From positions 1,966,001 to 2,030,000 of the forward strand of contig NZ_CP096972.1 of assembly GCF_024758725.1 (NCBI RefSeq): a stretch of DNA of 64,000 nucleotides, read 5' to 3'. The notes below the pieces were generated by a model. It was not told the origin of the DNA. It ran no database searches and saw nothing but the letters and a program-made list of their open reading frames with translations. Both the position numbers and the translations under genes were made by a program. The DNA comes from Sphingomonas sp. SUN039 (GTDB lineage Bacteria; Pseudomonadota; Alphaproteobacteria; Sphingomonadales; Sphingomonadaceae). Position 1 is the stretch's first letter, and every line of letters starts with the position of its first letter. Shown here one piece after another: positions 18,319 through 26,688 of this stretch.

Positions 18319-19058
18319 AGCGGCTCGTCGCCCTGCTGGCGCTGGTGGCGACCCAGGCCGGGGCCGCAGATATCAGCTTTACCGCCTGCCCGATCTATCG
18401 CGACACCGATGCCGGCAAAAAATCGGGGTGCTGGCTGGCCGACGATCCCGGGAGCGGGGTCCGCTATGACGTGTCGCCCTCGCCGACCAAGCCCGACTGG
18501 AACCGCGCGGTACTGGTCGAAGGGATCGCCAGCAAGACGCCGGGCGATCCGTGCGGCGGGGTGGTGCTCGATCCGGTGCGGGTGTCGGTGCTCAACGCGC
18601 CCTGCCCGCGCCACATGCTGCTGGCGGAGGGGTATAAGGGCCGCCCCTTTGTCCTGCCGCGCCGCAATGTGCGTCCGCTCAGCGAAGCCCGTATTGCGCC
18701 GCCAGCGCCCTATGCAGCAACGACGTTCCACCTGTTCTACGACGTCAACTCGAGCTTCCTGACCTACCAGCTCAGCGACTGGCTGTTCGACCGGGCAATC
18801 ACCTGGATCCGCGCCGCCAGGCCGAAACGCATCGTCGTGACCGGCTATGCCGTGACCGGTCGCACCGATGTCCCCGAAAGCCGCACCATCGCCCGCGAAC
18901 GCGCCGACAAGGTAGCCGGGGCGCTCGAACTGATGGGCATCGCCCGCACGCAGATCGCCGTGCGGACGGGCTTCGATCCCAAAGCCATCGACCTCGAAGG
19001 GACCGACGGCCTTGTCGAACCTTCGCGTCGCCGCGTCGATATCGCAACGGAGTTCTAA
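18315..19058 (+). CDS. Exported protein with C-terminal OmpA-like peptidoglycan-associated domain
   Basis: A 247-residue protein starting with GTG that overlaps the upstream stop (GTGA). The signal peptide MKRLVALLALVATQAGA is clear. Residues ~20-120 contain four cysteines (CPIY, GCWL, PCGG, PCPR) of unrecognised fold. Residues ~150-247 read like an OmpA C-terminal domain: RIVVTGYAVTGR, a regular helix with IARERADKVAGAL, and the closing PSRRRVDIATEF. It may tether a partner to the cell wall. Coupling to the diheme cytochrome suggests they form a complex; function is otherwise unknown. Confidence 0.7.
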   Translation: MKRLVALLALVATQAGAADISFTACPIYRDTDAGKKSGCWLADDPGSGVRYDVSPSPTKPDWNRAVLVEGIASKTPGDPCGGVVLDPVRVSVLNAPCPRHMLLAEGYKGRPFVLPRRNVRPLSEARIAPPAPYAATTFHLFYDVNSSFLTYQLSDWLFDRAITWIRAARPKRIVVTGYAVTGRTDVPESRTIARERADKVAGALELMGIARTQIAVRTGFDPKAIDLEGTDGLVEPSRRRVDIATEF

Positions 19059-19061
19059 CCC

Positions 19062-20042
19062 ATGAAGCACCTCCTCCTGCTCGCTACCCTGCTGCCCACG
19101 CTTGCCGCCGCACAGACGCCGCCGGTCGATCAGACCACCAACATGGTGATGACGCCTGCGGCAATTGCCGAAGCCAGGCGACAGGTGGCGGTCGGTGGCA
19201 CCGGTCGGTTCAAGGCCGAGATGCGGAGCGAGCCTAGCTTGCCGACGCATACGATCTATGCGCCGCGAGACCTGAAAGCGGCGGGTAAGCTGCCGGTGAT
19301 CGTCTGGGGCAATGGCGCGTGCGCGAATGCCGGCAACCGGTTCCAGTTCTTCCTGACCGAAATCGCCAGCCATGGCTATGCGATCGTGGCGGTCGGGCCG
19401 GTCGGGCCGGACTGGCTCGCGACCAACCAGTCGCGCACCCCGCCGGGCTCGCCTCCGCCGCCGCCCGCACCGCCGGGCAGCCGCAAGCAGGAGACCAAGG
19501 CGCCGCAGCTGATCGACGGCCTTGAATGGGCGCTGAAGGAAAATGCGCGCCCCGGCAGCCGCTACTACGGACGGCTCGATCCGTCGCGGCTGGCGGTGAT
19601 GGGCCAGTCGTGCGGCGGGCTGCAGGCAATCTGGGCCGCGTCGAACGACACGCGATTCAAGACGCTGATCGTGTGGAACAGCGGGACCTTTCCCGACGGC
19701 GCGCCGCCGCTCGATGGGGCCGACGCCACCAAGGAGAACCTGAAGCGCCTGCACCTGCCCGTGGCGTGGATCAGCGGGGACGAACGCGACGTCGCGTTCA
19801 AGAATTCGAACGCCGATTTCGACCGCGTCGAGGGCATCCGGGCGATGCGGCTGTGGGGCGCGGGTATCGGCCATGGCGGTACCTATCGCGAGCCTGGCGG
19901 CGGGCGCTTCGCGCAGATCGGTGCGGCGTGGCTCGACTGGCAGCTGAAGGGCGATGCTAAGGCGGGGCGCATGTTCAGCGGCCCCGACTGCATCTTGTGC
20001 AAAGACAAGGCCTTCACGCTCAAGTGGAAGGGCGTGAAATGA
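19062..20042 (+). CDS. Secreted alpha/beta hydrolase (paralog B)
   Basis: A 326-residue exported hydrolase, signal peptide MKHLLLLATLLPTLAAAQ. It mirrors the gene at 12069: LPVIVWGNGACAN (oxyanion region), the proline-rich PPGSPPPPPAPPGS insertion, the elbow MGQSCGGLQAI, the late GHGGTY, and a C-terminal GPDCILCKDKAF cysteine pair. The two genes probably arose by duplication in this locus. It starts 3 bp after the OmpA-domain gene stops and overlaps the CocE-type hydrolase by ATGA. Substrate unknown; it is presumably related to that of paralog A. Confidence 0.82.
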   Translation: MKHLLLLATLLPTLAAAQTPPVDQTTNMVMTPAAIAEARRQVAVGGTGRFKAEMRSEPSLPTHTIYAPRDLKAAGKLPVIVWGNGACANAGNRFQFFLTEIASHGYAIVAVGPVGPDWLATNQSRTPPGSPPPPPAPPGSRKQETKAPQLIDGLEWALKENARPGSRYYGRLDPSRLAVMGQSCGGLQAIWAASNDTRFKTLIVWNSGTFPDGAPPLDGADATKENLKRLHLPVAWISGDERDVAFKNSNADFDRVEGIRAMRLWGAGIGHGGTYREPGGGRFAQIGAAWLDWQLKGDAKAGRMFSGPDCILCKDKAFTLKWKGVK

Positions 20043-21736
20043 GGCGCGCCGCCGCCGCGCTCGCGCTGGCGAGCTTCGCCACCAGTGGACTCGCCCAGGA
20101 AGTCGCCCCGCCCGTCGCGATCGCCGCGCCGCCGCATGTCCGTACCTCGATCTATGTGCCGGTGCGCGACGGCACACGGCTGGCGATGAATATCTACCAG
20201 CCTGCTATGGACGGTGTGGCCACGCCCGGCCGCAAACCGGTTATCTTTGCCTTTACCCCGTATCGCGCACGGTTCCGCAATGCGGACGGCAAGATCGTCG
20301 AGACCGCGCTGACGCCGCGCACCAGCATCGTCGGGCTATTGCGCGCGGGCTATGTCGTCGCCGTCGCCGATATTCGCGGCAAGGGCGCTTCGTTCGGGAC
20401 GCGGCGCGGATTCCAGGACCGGACCGAAGCGCTCGACGGGCGCGACCTGATCGAATGGCTGGCGAAGCAGCCCTTTTCGACCGGCAAGGTCGGCATGATG
20501 GGGTGTTCGTACCTCGGCGGTACGACGTTCCAGGTCGCGACCACCACCCCGCCCTCGCTGAAGGCCGTGTTCGTCGGCGCGAGCGAGATCGACAAATACG
20601 GTTTCGTGCGGCGCGGCGGCATCACTGCGCAGTTCAACACGCGCGCCGACGAACCGCTGTCCGACGACCTGATGAGCCTGCCGGTCGATGGCGATGACGG
20701 CACCCTGCTGAAGGCCGCCGTCGCGCAGCATGCGGGCAACACCCCGATGGGACCCTTGTGGTACGGCATGCCCTATCGCGACAGCGTATCGCCGCTGACC
20801 GGCAACCCGTTCTGGAACGAAGTCGCGGTCTATACCTACGTCGGCGCGATCAAGAAAGCGGGGATCGCCACTTATTTCTGGAGCAACTGGCGCGACGAAC
20901 CCACCGCACAAGTGCTCCAGGCAGCGGCCACCCTCGGCGGCAAGTTCATCGCCGCGCCGGGCGGGCATTGCAATCCGCCCGACGATTTCGACCTGCAAGG
21001 CGAAGTCGTCCGCTACTTCGATCACTATCTGAAGGGCGTGGACAACGGCATCGAGCGAGAGCCGCGCGCGACCTATGCCGTGGAGGGCAGGCCTGCCGCG
21101 CAGAAATGGGTTCGCAGCAACGCGTTGCCCGGCGTCGGCGAGCCGCACAGGACCTATTATCTGACTGCGGCGGGCACGCTGGATACGCGCCCCGGTGCTG
21201 CGGGTACCCGGCATTTCACGACCGACTACACCCTGCCTCCGGCCGAACAATTCGCTTTCTGGGTGACGCCGCAGGGCGAACACGGGCTGAACTGGACGGG
21301 TGCGGCGCTGCCGGCTCCGATGACGTCGATCGGCTACCCGGTCATCGATGTCATCGCGAGCGTCGACAAGACCGATGCGCCGCTGTTCGCCTATCTGGAG
21401 GTTGTGGCCGCCGACGGCAGCGCCGATGTCGTCTCGTTCGGGCGGCTATCCGCCGCGCAACGCAAGGAAGCCAAGGCGCCCTATGACACGCTCGGCACCC
21501 CGTGGAATTCCGGGCTGAAGACCGATGCGCGACCGATGGTGCCGGGCAAGCCCGCGCAGTTGCGGTTCGCGCTCACCCCGATCTCGCGCGTCATTCAGGC
21601 GGGCGCAAGACTGCGCGTTGCTCTGACCGGTGCCGACCCCCGCCAGCGCAACCTTCAGCAAATCCGCCAGACGCCCGCGCCGGGCTGGACGATCCACAGT
21701 GCCACGCTCGATTTGCCCGCGCGCATGGATCGTTGA
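20039..21736 (+). CDS. CocE/NonD-family hydrolase (X-Pro dipeptidyl-peptidase-like)
   Basis: A 565-residue exported protein with signal peptide MRRAAAALALASFATSGLAQ. The family's N-terminal VYVPVRDGTRLAMNIY-like strand, RAGYVVAVADIRGKGAS, the nucleophile elbow GCSYLGGT and GGHCNPPDDF (late His) are visible, followed by a C-terminal jelly-roll domain ending IHSATLDLPAR. Members hydrolyse esters or amides, including cocaine esterase and beta-lactam acylases. It is the last gene of the cytochrome operon; operator D overlaps its stop codon. Confidence 0.86.
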   Translation: MRRAAAALALASFATSGLAQEVAPPVAIAAPPHVRTSIYVPVRDGTRLAMNIYQPAMDGVATPGRKPVIFAFTPYRARFRNADGKIVETALTPRTSIVGLLRAGYVVAVADIRGKGASFGTRRGFQDRTEALDGRDLIEWLAKQPFSTGKVGMMGCSYLGGTTFQVATTTPPSLKAVFVGASEIDKYGFVRRGGITAQFNTRADEPLSDDLMSLPVDGDDGTLLKAAVAQHAGNTPMGPLWYGMPYRDSVSPLTGNPFWNEVAVYTYVGAIKKAGIATYFWSNWRDEPTAQVLQAAATLGGKFIAAPGGHCNPPDDFDLQGEVVRYFDHYLKGVDNGIEREPRATYAVEGRPAAQKWVRSNALPGVGEPHRTYYLTAAGTLDTRPGAAGTRHFTTDYTLPPAEQFAFWVTPQGEHGLNWTGAALPAPMTSIGYPVIDVIASVDKTDAPLFAYLEVVAADGSADVVSFGRLSAAQRKEAKAPYDTLGTPWNSGLKTDARPMVPGKPAQLRFALTPISRVIQAGARLRVALTGADPRQRNLQQIRQTPAPGWTIHSATLDLPARMDR

Positions 21737-21741
21737 CAATC
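21728..21741. promoter_or_regulatory. GntR-type operator, site D, and promoter of TonB receptor 2
   Basis: GATCGTTGACAATC overlaps the CocE stop codon. TTGACA inside it, a 17-bp spacer and TAGGTT at 21754-21764 make a good sigma-70-type promoter for the receptor gene, so a bound regulator would cover the -35 box. Confidence 0.68.
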
Positions 21742-21790
21742 GCGTGGACGATTGATAGGTTCTATGCATAACAATAAAGGGAGGATGGCG

Positions 21791-24433
21791 ATGCGGTATC
21801 TGGCAGCAGCTTTGCTTGCGACGACGGGGCTGACGAGTGCTGCACAGGCACAGAATCAGCCGCAGCCTTCGGCCGAGCCCACCGACAGTGAAATCATCGT
21901 CACCGGCAGCCGCGTCCGGGGCGAAGCGCCCGTCGGCAGCAGCGTCGTGTCGCTCGGTCGTGCCGAGCTCGTCGAATCGGGCCGTGTTACGCTCGACCGC
22001 GCAATCAAGGAACTGCCGCAAGTCTTCGACCTCGGCGTCAGCGAGAATTCGCGCGGCCAGTCGGGCGGCGCAGGCAACATCGTCTATGGCAACTCGATAA
22101 ACCTGCGCGGCATCGGGCCTAACGCAACGCTGATCCTGATCGACGGCCACCGCGTCACCAGCAACAGCCGTTCGATCGATCCGTCGGTGTTACCGACGCT
22201 GGGTGTCGAACGCGTGGAAGTCGTCGCCGACGGTGCCTCGGCGATCTACGGGTCGGACGCGGTCGCGGGCGTCGTCAACCTGATCCCGCGTCGCAGCCTT
22301 GACGGCGCAGAAGCCTTCGCGCGCGCGGGTGTGGCGGGCGACGGCGCCTATCACGAATACGCCATGGGTGCCGCGCTCGGCAAGAAATGGGATCGCGGCC
22401 AGGTGATGGTCGCGTTCGAGCATGTCGAGAAATCGAACCTCGACGGGGCCGACCGCGGCTTCTTCCGGTCGAACCAGACCGCGTTCGGGGGCAATGACTA
22501 CAGCAGCACCCGCTGCGCGCCCGGTACGATCACGGCGGGCGGAATCAACTACGCAATTCCCGTCGGCGGCGTGACACAGGCAAACGCGGGCAGCCTGGTC
22601 GCGGGCACCAGCAACCGTTGCGACGATTTGCAGGGACAGGATCTGATCCCTCAACAGGCCTATAATTCGGTCAACGCGACCTTCAGCTTCGACCTGACCG
22701 ACTGGCTGACGGTGTTCGCCGATGCGTTCTACAGCAAGCGCACATTCCGGCGTAATCCGGCCTATGTGAACGCGGCGCTGACCGTACCGCAGACCAATGC
22801 GTTCTTCGTGCGGCCGGCCGGGTTCACTGGCACCAGCTACACCGTCAATTACAACCTGTCCGCAGATTTGCCGCGCAACGTGTCGTTCGGGCACGGCGAA
22901 AGCTGGCAGGTCACGCCGGGCATCCGCGTGAAGCTGCCGCATGATTTCCAGTTCGAGGCGCTGATCGGCAAGGGCCGCACCGACGACAACTCTTCGTCGC
23001 TGTTCGGCGTCAACAACACGGCGCTCACGGCAGCGCTGGCCAGTGCGACCGCCGCGACTGCCTTCGATCCCTATGGCTTGAATCGCACGTCGGCCGCGAC
23101 GATTTCAGGCATCTACAACCAGATTTCGATCAATCCGACGATCGGCAATTTCACCGGCTATGAAGCGCGGCTCAACGGGCCGCTGTTCCGGCTGCCGGGC
23201 GGCGAGGTGAAAGTCGCGGTCGGATACGAAGGTCAGGAATTCAGCGTCGATCTGGGCATTGCCCGGGGCAATCCCGGCACAACGGTGGTGTTTACGACAC
23301 GAGGACGCCGCGTCGACTCGCTCTATGCCGAATTGCTGGTCCCGCTGTTCGGCAGCGAGAACGAAGTGCCCGGCTTCCGCAAGCTCGATCTCAACGCCGC
23401 CGTGCGGCAGGACCGCTATTCGGATGTCGGCAAGACTGTGAACCCGAAATTCGGCGTCAACTGGTCGCCGGTTCAGGGCCTGATGTTCCGGGGCAGTTAC
23501 GGCACCTCGTTCCGCGCACCGACGCTGCCCCAGATCTACGGCAACACCAACCAGCTGTTCGTCCAGAACTACCAGAATCCGGCGGGCGGCGCTCCTATCG
23601 TCGGCGTTGCCCGCTCGGGTGGCAACCTCGGACTCAATCCCGAAAGCGCTACGACCTGGTCGGTCGGGGCCGACATCGAGCCGGTCCGCGACCTGCGGCT
23701 GTCGCTGACCTATTTCAACGTCGACTACCGTAACCAGGTGGTCGCGCTGCTGTCCGATCTCGCGGTGCTGACCCGCGCTTCGCAATATGACGGCACCGGC
23801 CTGATCGTTCAGGGGGCCGCCGCCGGACAGGCGGTCGCGGCGCTAGTCGCCCAGGGACTTGCCGTGTCGGGAACGTTCCCCGGCGGCAATCCGCTTAACG
23901 TCACGGTCTATGTCGACGGGCGCAGCCAGAATCTGGCGAGCTCGGTGACGCGCGGTATCGATTTTCAGGCCAATTATACCCTGCGGACCGAAAACTCCGG
24001 AACCTTCGGCTTCAACCTCAGCGGTACGTATCTGACCGCTTACAACACCGCGCAGACGCCGACCGCGCCGGTGATCAGCCAGCTCAACCAGATCTTTCAG
24101 CCGCTGCAGTTCAAGGCGCGGGCCAGCATCAACTGGGAACAGGGCCCGTTCGGTGTGATGCTGCGCGCGACGCACCTGAACGGCTATACCAACACCGCCG
24201 TGACGCCGAACCAGTCGGTCAAAAGCTATACGCCCATCGACCTGAACCTGACGTGGAAGATCGGGGACCGCGCGACGCCGTTCGTCTTCGGGGTCGAGGT
24301 CCGCAACCTGTTCAACATCGCCCCGCCCTATGTGAACATCGCGCCCAGCGTGAACGGCAGTGGCGGATACGATGCCTCGGCAGCCGATCCGATTGGGCGG
24401 CTGTTCGCGGTCAGCGTCCGCAAGACCTTCTGA
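21791..24433 (+). CDS. TonB-dependent outer-membrane receptor 2
   Basis: An 880-residue receptor: signal peptide MRYLAAALLATTGLTSAAQAQ, TonB-box-like SEIIVTGSRVRGEAPVGSS, plug (LDRAIKELPQVFDLG, INLRGIG, LILIDGHRV, RVEVVADGASAIYGSDAVAGV), and a barrel ending RLFAVSVRKTF. Earlier in-frame starts (TTG 21752, ATG 21785) exist; I prefer the ATG at 21791 because GGGAGG lies 6 nt before it. The plug is similar to receptor 1 (both have an EAPVGSS/AAPVGSS box region), suggesting related ligands. Operator D and a good promoter lie just upstream. Confidence 0.92.
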   Translation: MRYLAAALLATTGLTSAAQAQNQPQPSAEPTDSEIIVTGSRVRGEAPVGSSVVSLGRAELVESGRVTLDRAIKELPQVFDLGVSENSRGQSGGAGNIVYGNSINLRGIGPNATLILIDGHRVTSNSRSIDPSVLPTLGVERVEVVADGASAIYGSDAVAGVVNLIPRRSLDGAEAFARAGVAGDGAYHEYAMGAALGKKWDRGQVMVAFEHVEKSNLDGADRGFFRSNQTAFGGNDYSSTRCAPGTITAGGINYAIPVGGVTQANAGSLVAGTSNRCDDLQGQDLIPQQAYNSVNATFSFDLTDWLTVFADAFYSKRTFRRNPAYVNAALTVPQTNAFFVRPAGFTGTSYTVNYNLSADLPRNVSFGHGESWQVTPGIRVKLPHDFQFEALIGKGRTDDNSSSLFGVNNTALTAALASATAATAFDPYGLNRTSAATISGIYNQISINPTIGNFTGYEARLNGPLFRLPGGEVKVAVGYEGQEFSVDLGIARGNPGTTVVFTTRGRRVDSLYAELLVPLFGSENEVPGFRKLDLNAAVRQDRYSDVGKTVNPKFGVNWSPVQGLMFRGSYGTSFRAPTLPQIYGNTNQLFVQNYQNPAGGAPIVGVARSGGNLGLNPESATTWSVGADIEPVRDLRLSLTYFNVDYRNQVVALLSDLAVLTRASQYDGTGLIVQGAAAGQAVAALVAQGLAVSGTFPGGNPLNVTVYVDGRSQNLASSVTRGIDFQANYTLRTENSGTFGFNLSGTYLTAYNTAQTPTAPVISQLNQIFQPLQFKARASINWEQGPFGVMLRATHLNGYTNTAVTPNQSVKSYTPIDLNLTWKIGDRATPFVFGVEVRNLFNIAPPYVNIAPSVNGSGGYDASAADPIGRLFAVSVRKTF

Positions 24434-24440
24434 CCTACGA

Positions 24441-25097
24441 TCAGGCAGGGTAGATGGCGTCGATCTCTCTCAAGGCGAGGAAACCCTGTTCGATATGCGC
24501 ACGCATTCCCCGTTCGGCGTCCCCGGCGCGGCGTTCGACGATCGCCGTCGTGATGACGCGATGATCGGCGTTGGCGGCATCGATGCGTTTCGCGCTGTAA
24601 AAGGTCGAGAACAGCAAGCGGTAGATCTGGATATTGAGCGTCCCCAACAGGGTCGCGATCCGCGCATTGTTGGCGCCCGTGATGATCTGCGCGTGCCAGT
24701 CGCGGTTGAGCGCGGCGAATTTGTCATGGTCGCCGGTGGTTTCGAGCGCGTTCATCGCGTCTTGCAACCGCGCCAGTTCGAGCAATTGTTCGTCGCTCGC
24801 GAGGCGCGCGCATTCGCCCGCCGCATAGCTTTCGAGCGCAATGCGCGCGCCGTAGATCTGGCGCGCTTCGTCGATGCTCATCGCGCGGACCGACGCACCG
24901 CGAAACTCCTCGAGGATGACCAGCCCTTCGTTCGCCAGCCGCTGCAACGCTTCGCGCACCTTCGATCGCGGTGCGCCGGTGCCCTTGCTGATGTCGCTTT
25001 CGATCAAGCGCTGCCCGGGCGCGTAGCGACCGCGGCGGATGCCTTCGCGCAGCCAGTCGGCAACTTCGGTGGTCGTGCGTGCCTCGGCCGTCTTCAT
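24441..25097 (-). CDS. GntR-family transcriptional regulator, FadR subfamily (FCD domain)
   Basis: A 218-residue regulator. Residues 1-70 are the winged helix (WLREGIRRGRYAPGQRLIESDIS and APRSKVREALQRL). Residues 75-215 are an all-helical FCD ligand domain with metal-site residues in NRDWHAQI, NADHRVI and MRAHIEQG. FCD regulators usually sense organic acids. FadR-type GntR proteins bind TTGT-N-ACAA-like palindromes, which matches sites A-D in this region. It ends 7 bp from the convergent TonB receptor 2 and diverges from the CapA/TRAP operon, so it may control both sides, although I saw no palindrome in the 62-bp divergent gap. Confidence 0.9.
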   Translation of the reverse strand: MKTAEARTTTEVADWLREGIRRGRYAPGQRLIESDISKGTGAPRSKVREALQRLANEGLVILEEFRGASVRAMSIDEARQIYGARIALESYAAGECARLASDEQLLELARLQDAMNALETTGDHDKFAALNRDWHAQIITGANNARIATLLGTLNIQIYRLLFSTFYSAKRIDAANADHRVITTAIVERRAGDAERGMRAHIEQGFLALREIDAIYPA

Positions 25098-25159
25098 CTT
25101 CTTCCGTCGCGCTCCCCCTGGATCCGCATTCCTTTAGCCAGAACCACGCGGCGGTGCCA

Positions 25160-26251
25160 ATGGCGCGGATGATGCTGACCGGCGACATCGTGCTCGACGC
25201 GCCTGATCCCGACCACTGGCTGACCGGGATTGCGCCTGCGACACGCGCCGCCGATCTGACCATCGGCCATCTCGAAGTGCCGCACACCGACGCGCCGAGC
25301 GTGCTGGCGGGCGATGTGCCTGCGCCCGGTGCCGATCCTGCCAATCTGGCCGCGCTGCAACGTGCGGGGTTCGGGGTGCTGACGCTGGCGGGCAACCATA
25401 TCGCCGACTGCGGGGGGCGCGGGATCGCCGACACGCGCGCCGGACTGGCGTCACTGGGTATCGCGGCCACCGGCGCCGGTGCCGATCTGGTCGCGGCCTC
25501 GGCACCGGCCCTGACCCGGCTCGGCGATACGCGTGTCGCGGTCTTCAGCTATAATTGCGTCGGCCCGGAGAACGCCTGGGCGACGGAGACCCGCGCCGGG
25601 TGCAACTGGCTGCGGATCGAGACGGAGGACGGGAGCGCAATCGCGCCCTCGGCCCCGCTGTCGCGCATCGGCGCGGATGTCGCCGACCGGCTGAAGCACG
25701 ATCTGTCGGGCATCGAAGCAGAACTGAAGATCGTCGCCCTGCACAAGGGGATCGTGCACACCCCGGCGCGCCTTGCGCCCTATGAGCGCGAGCTGGCCCG
25801 GCTGGCGATCGATGCCGGGGGGGATGTCGTTATCGGCCATCACGCGCATATCGTCCGCGGTGTCGAATTCTATCGCGGCAAGCCCGTCTTCCACGGCCTC
25901 GGCAATGGCTGCGTCGTCACCACCGCGCTGTCGCCGGGGCAGGACGACCCCGCACGCGAGGCCTGGGTCGCACGGCGCAAGACGCTGTTCGGCTTCGAAC
26001 CCGATCCGGCCTACACCCTCGCGCCTTTCCATCCCGAAGCCGTCAACGCGTTCATGGGCGTGATCGACTGGACCAACGGCGCGATGCGCGCCGGGATCAT
26101 GCCGGTGACGGTCGAGGCACCGGGGAGGCCGGTCATTGCCGGCGGCACCCGCGTCGACACGATCATCGCCTATCTCCATGATATCGGCACGCGCGCGGGA
26201 CTTTCGCCGCTGGTCGCGACATGGGACGGAGAGGTTGCATGGCTCGGCTGA
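25160..26251 (+). CDS. CapA-family metallophosphatase-like protein
   Basis: About 363 residues related to CapA/PgsA (poly-gamma-glutamate synthesis-like) metallophosphatases. Metal-binding motifs seen are LTGDIVLD, LAGNHIADCG (GNH) and IGHHAHIVRGVEFY (HxH). No signal peptide is apparent. I prefer the ATG at 25160; the frame opens with GTG at 25079 inside the divergent GntR gene, and the extra residues look non-coding. The end overlaps the start of the DctQ gene by 13 bp, tying it to the TRAP operon. CapA-like proteins outside capsule loci have no settled function; here it may act on a phosphorylated or amide intermediate. Confidence 0.75.
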   Translation: MARMMLTGDIVLDAPDPDHWLTGIAPATRAADLTIGHLEVPHTDAPSVLAGDVPAPGADPANLAALQRAGFGVLTLAGNHIADCGGRGIADTRAGLASLGIAATGAGADLVAASAPALTRLGDTRVAVFSYNCVGPENAWATETRAGCNWLRIETEDGSAIAPSAPLSRIGADVADRLKHDLSGIEAELKIVALHKGIVHTPARLAPYERELARLAIDAGGDVVIGHHAHIVRGVEFYRGKPVFHGLGNGCVVTTALSPGQDDPAREAWVARRKTLFGFEPDPAYTLAPFHPEAVNAFMGVIDWTNGAMRAGIMPVTVEAPGRPVIAGGTRVDTIIAYLHDIGTRAGLSPLVATWDGEVAWLG

Positions 26252-26688
26252 ACGGACTTCTCACCTGGATCGGCGGCGGCGCGCTGCTGCTCGCCACCGC
26301 TACCGACGCGATTGCCGTCATCGGTCGTTATATCGGCGTTGCGTTGCACGGATCGATCGAGGTCGTGCAGGCGGCCGTGCTGGTGTCGGGATCGGTGGCG
26401 CTGATCGCCGCCACTGCCGCGCGCGCACATGCGACCGTCCACTTGCTGACCGAGCGCATGGGGCCGCGTCTGGCGGACGTGCTCGCGCGCACCACCGCAT
26501 TGCTGTCGGCCGCCTTCTTCGTCGCGCTGCTCGCCGGGGGCGTCTGGCTGTCGGCGGACCTGTGGCAGGCGCGAGAGGCAAGCGAACTGCTCGCCATTCC
26601 CTATGCGCCGCTGCGGATCGTCGCGAACCTCGCGGTCGCATGCGTGGCGCTGCTGTTCCTCCGCGATGTGATGGGCAGGCGCACATGA
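26239..26688 (+). CDS. dctQ: TRAP transporter small membrane subunit (DctQ type)
   Basis: A 149-residue protein with four hydrophobic segments, the usual topology for DctQ. The conserved second-segment pattern appears as GRYIGVALHGSIEVVQ, where the family typically has a RY-x-(8)-W/G-E-E motif. The ATG at 26239 follows a strong GGAGAGG site; an upstream ATG at 26221 is less likely. It overlaps CapA at the 5' end and DctM (ATGA) at the 3' end. With DctM and the receptor at 32243 it would import an organic acid using a sodium gradient. Confidence 0.85.
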   Translation: MARLNGLLTWIGGGALLLATATDAIAVIGRYIGVALHGSIEVVQAAVLVSGSVALIAATAARAHATVHLLTERMGPRLADVLARTTALLSAAFFVALLAGGVWLSADLWQAREASELLAIPYAPLRIVANLAVACVALLFLRDVMGRRT

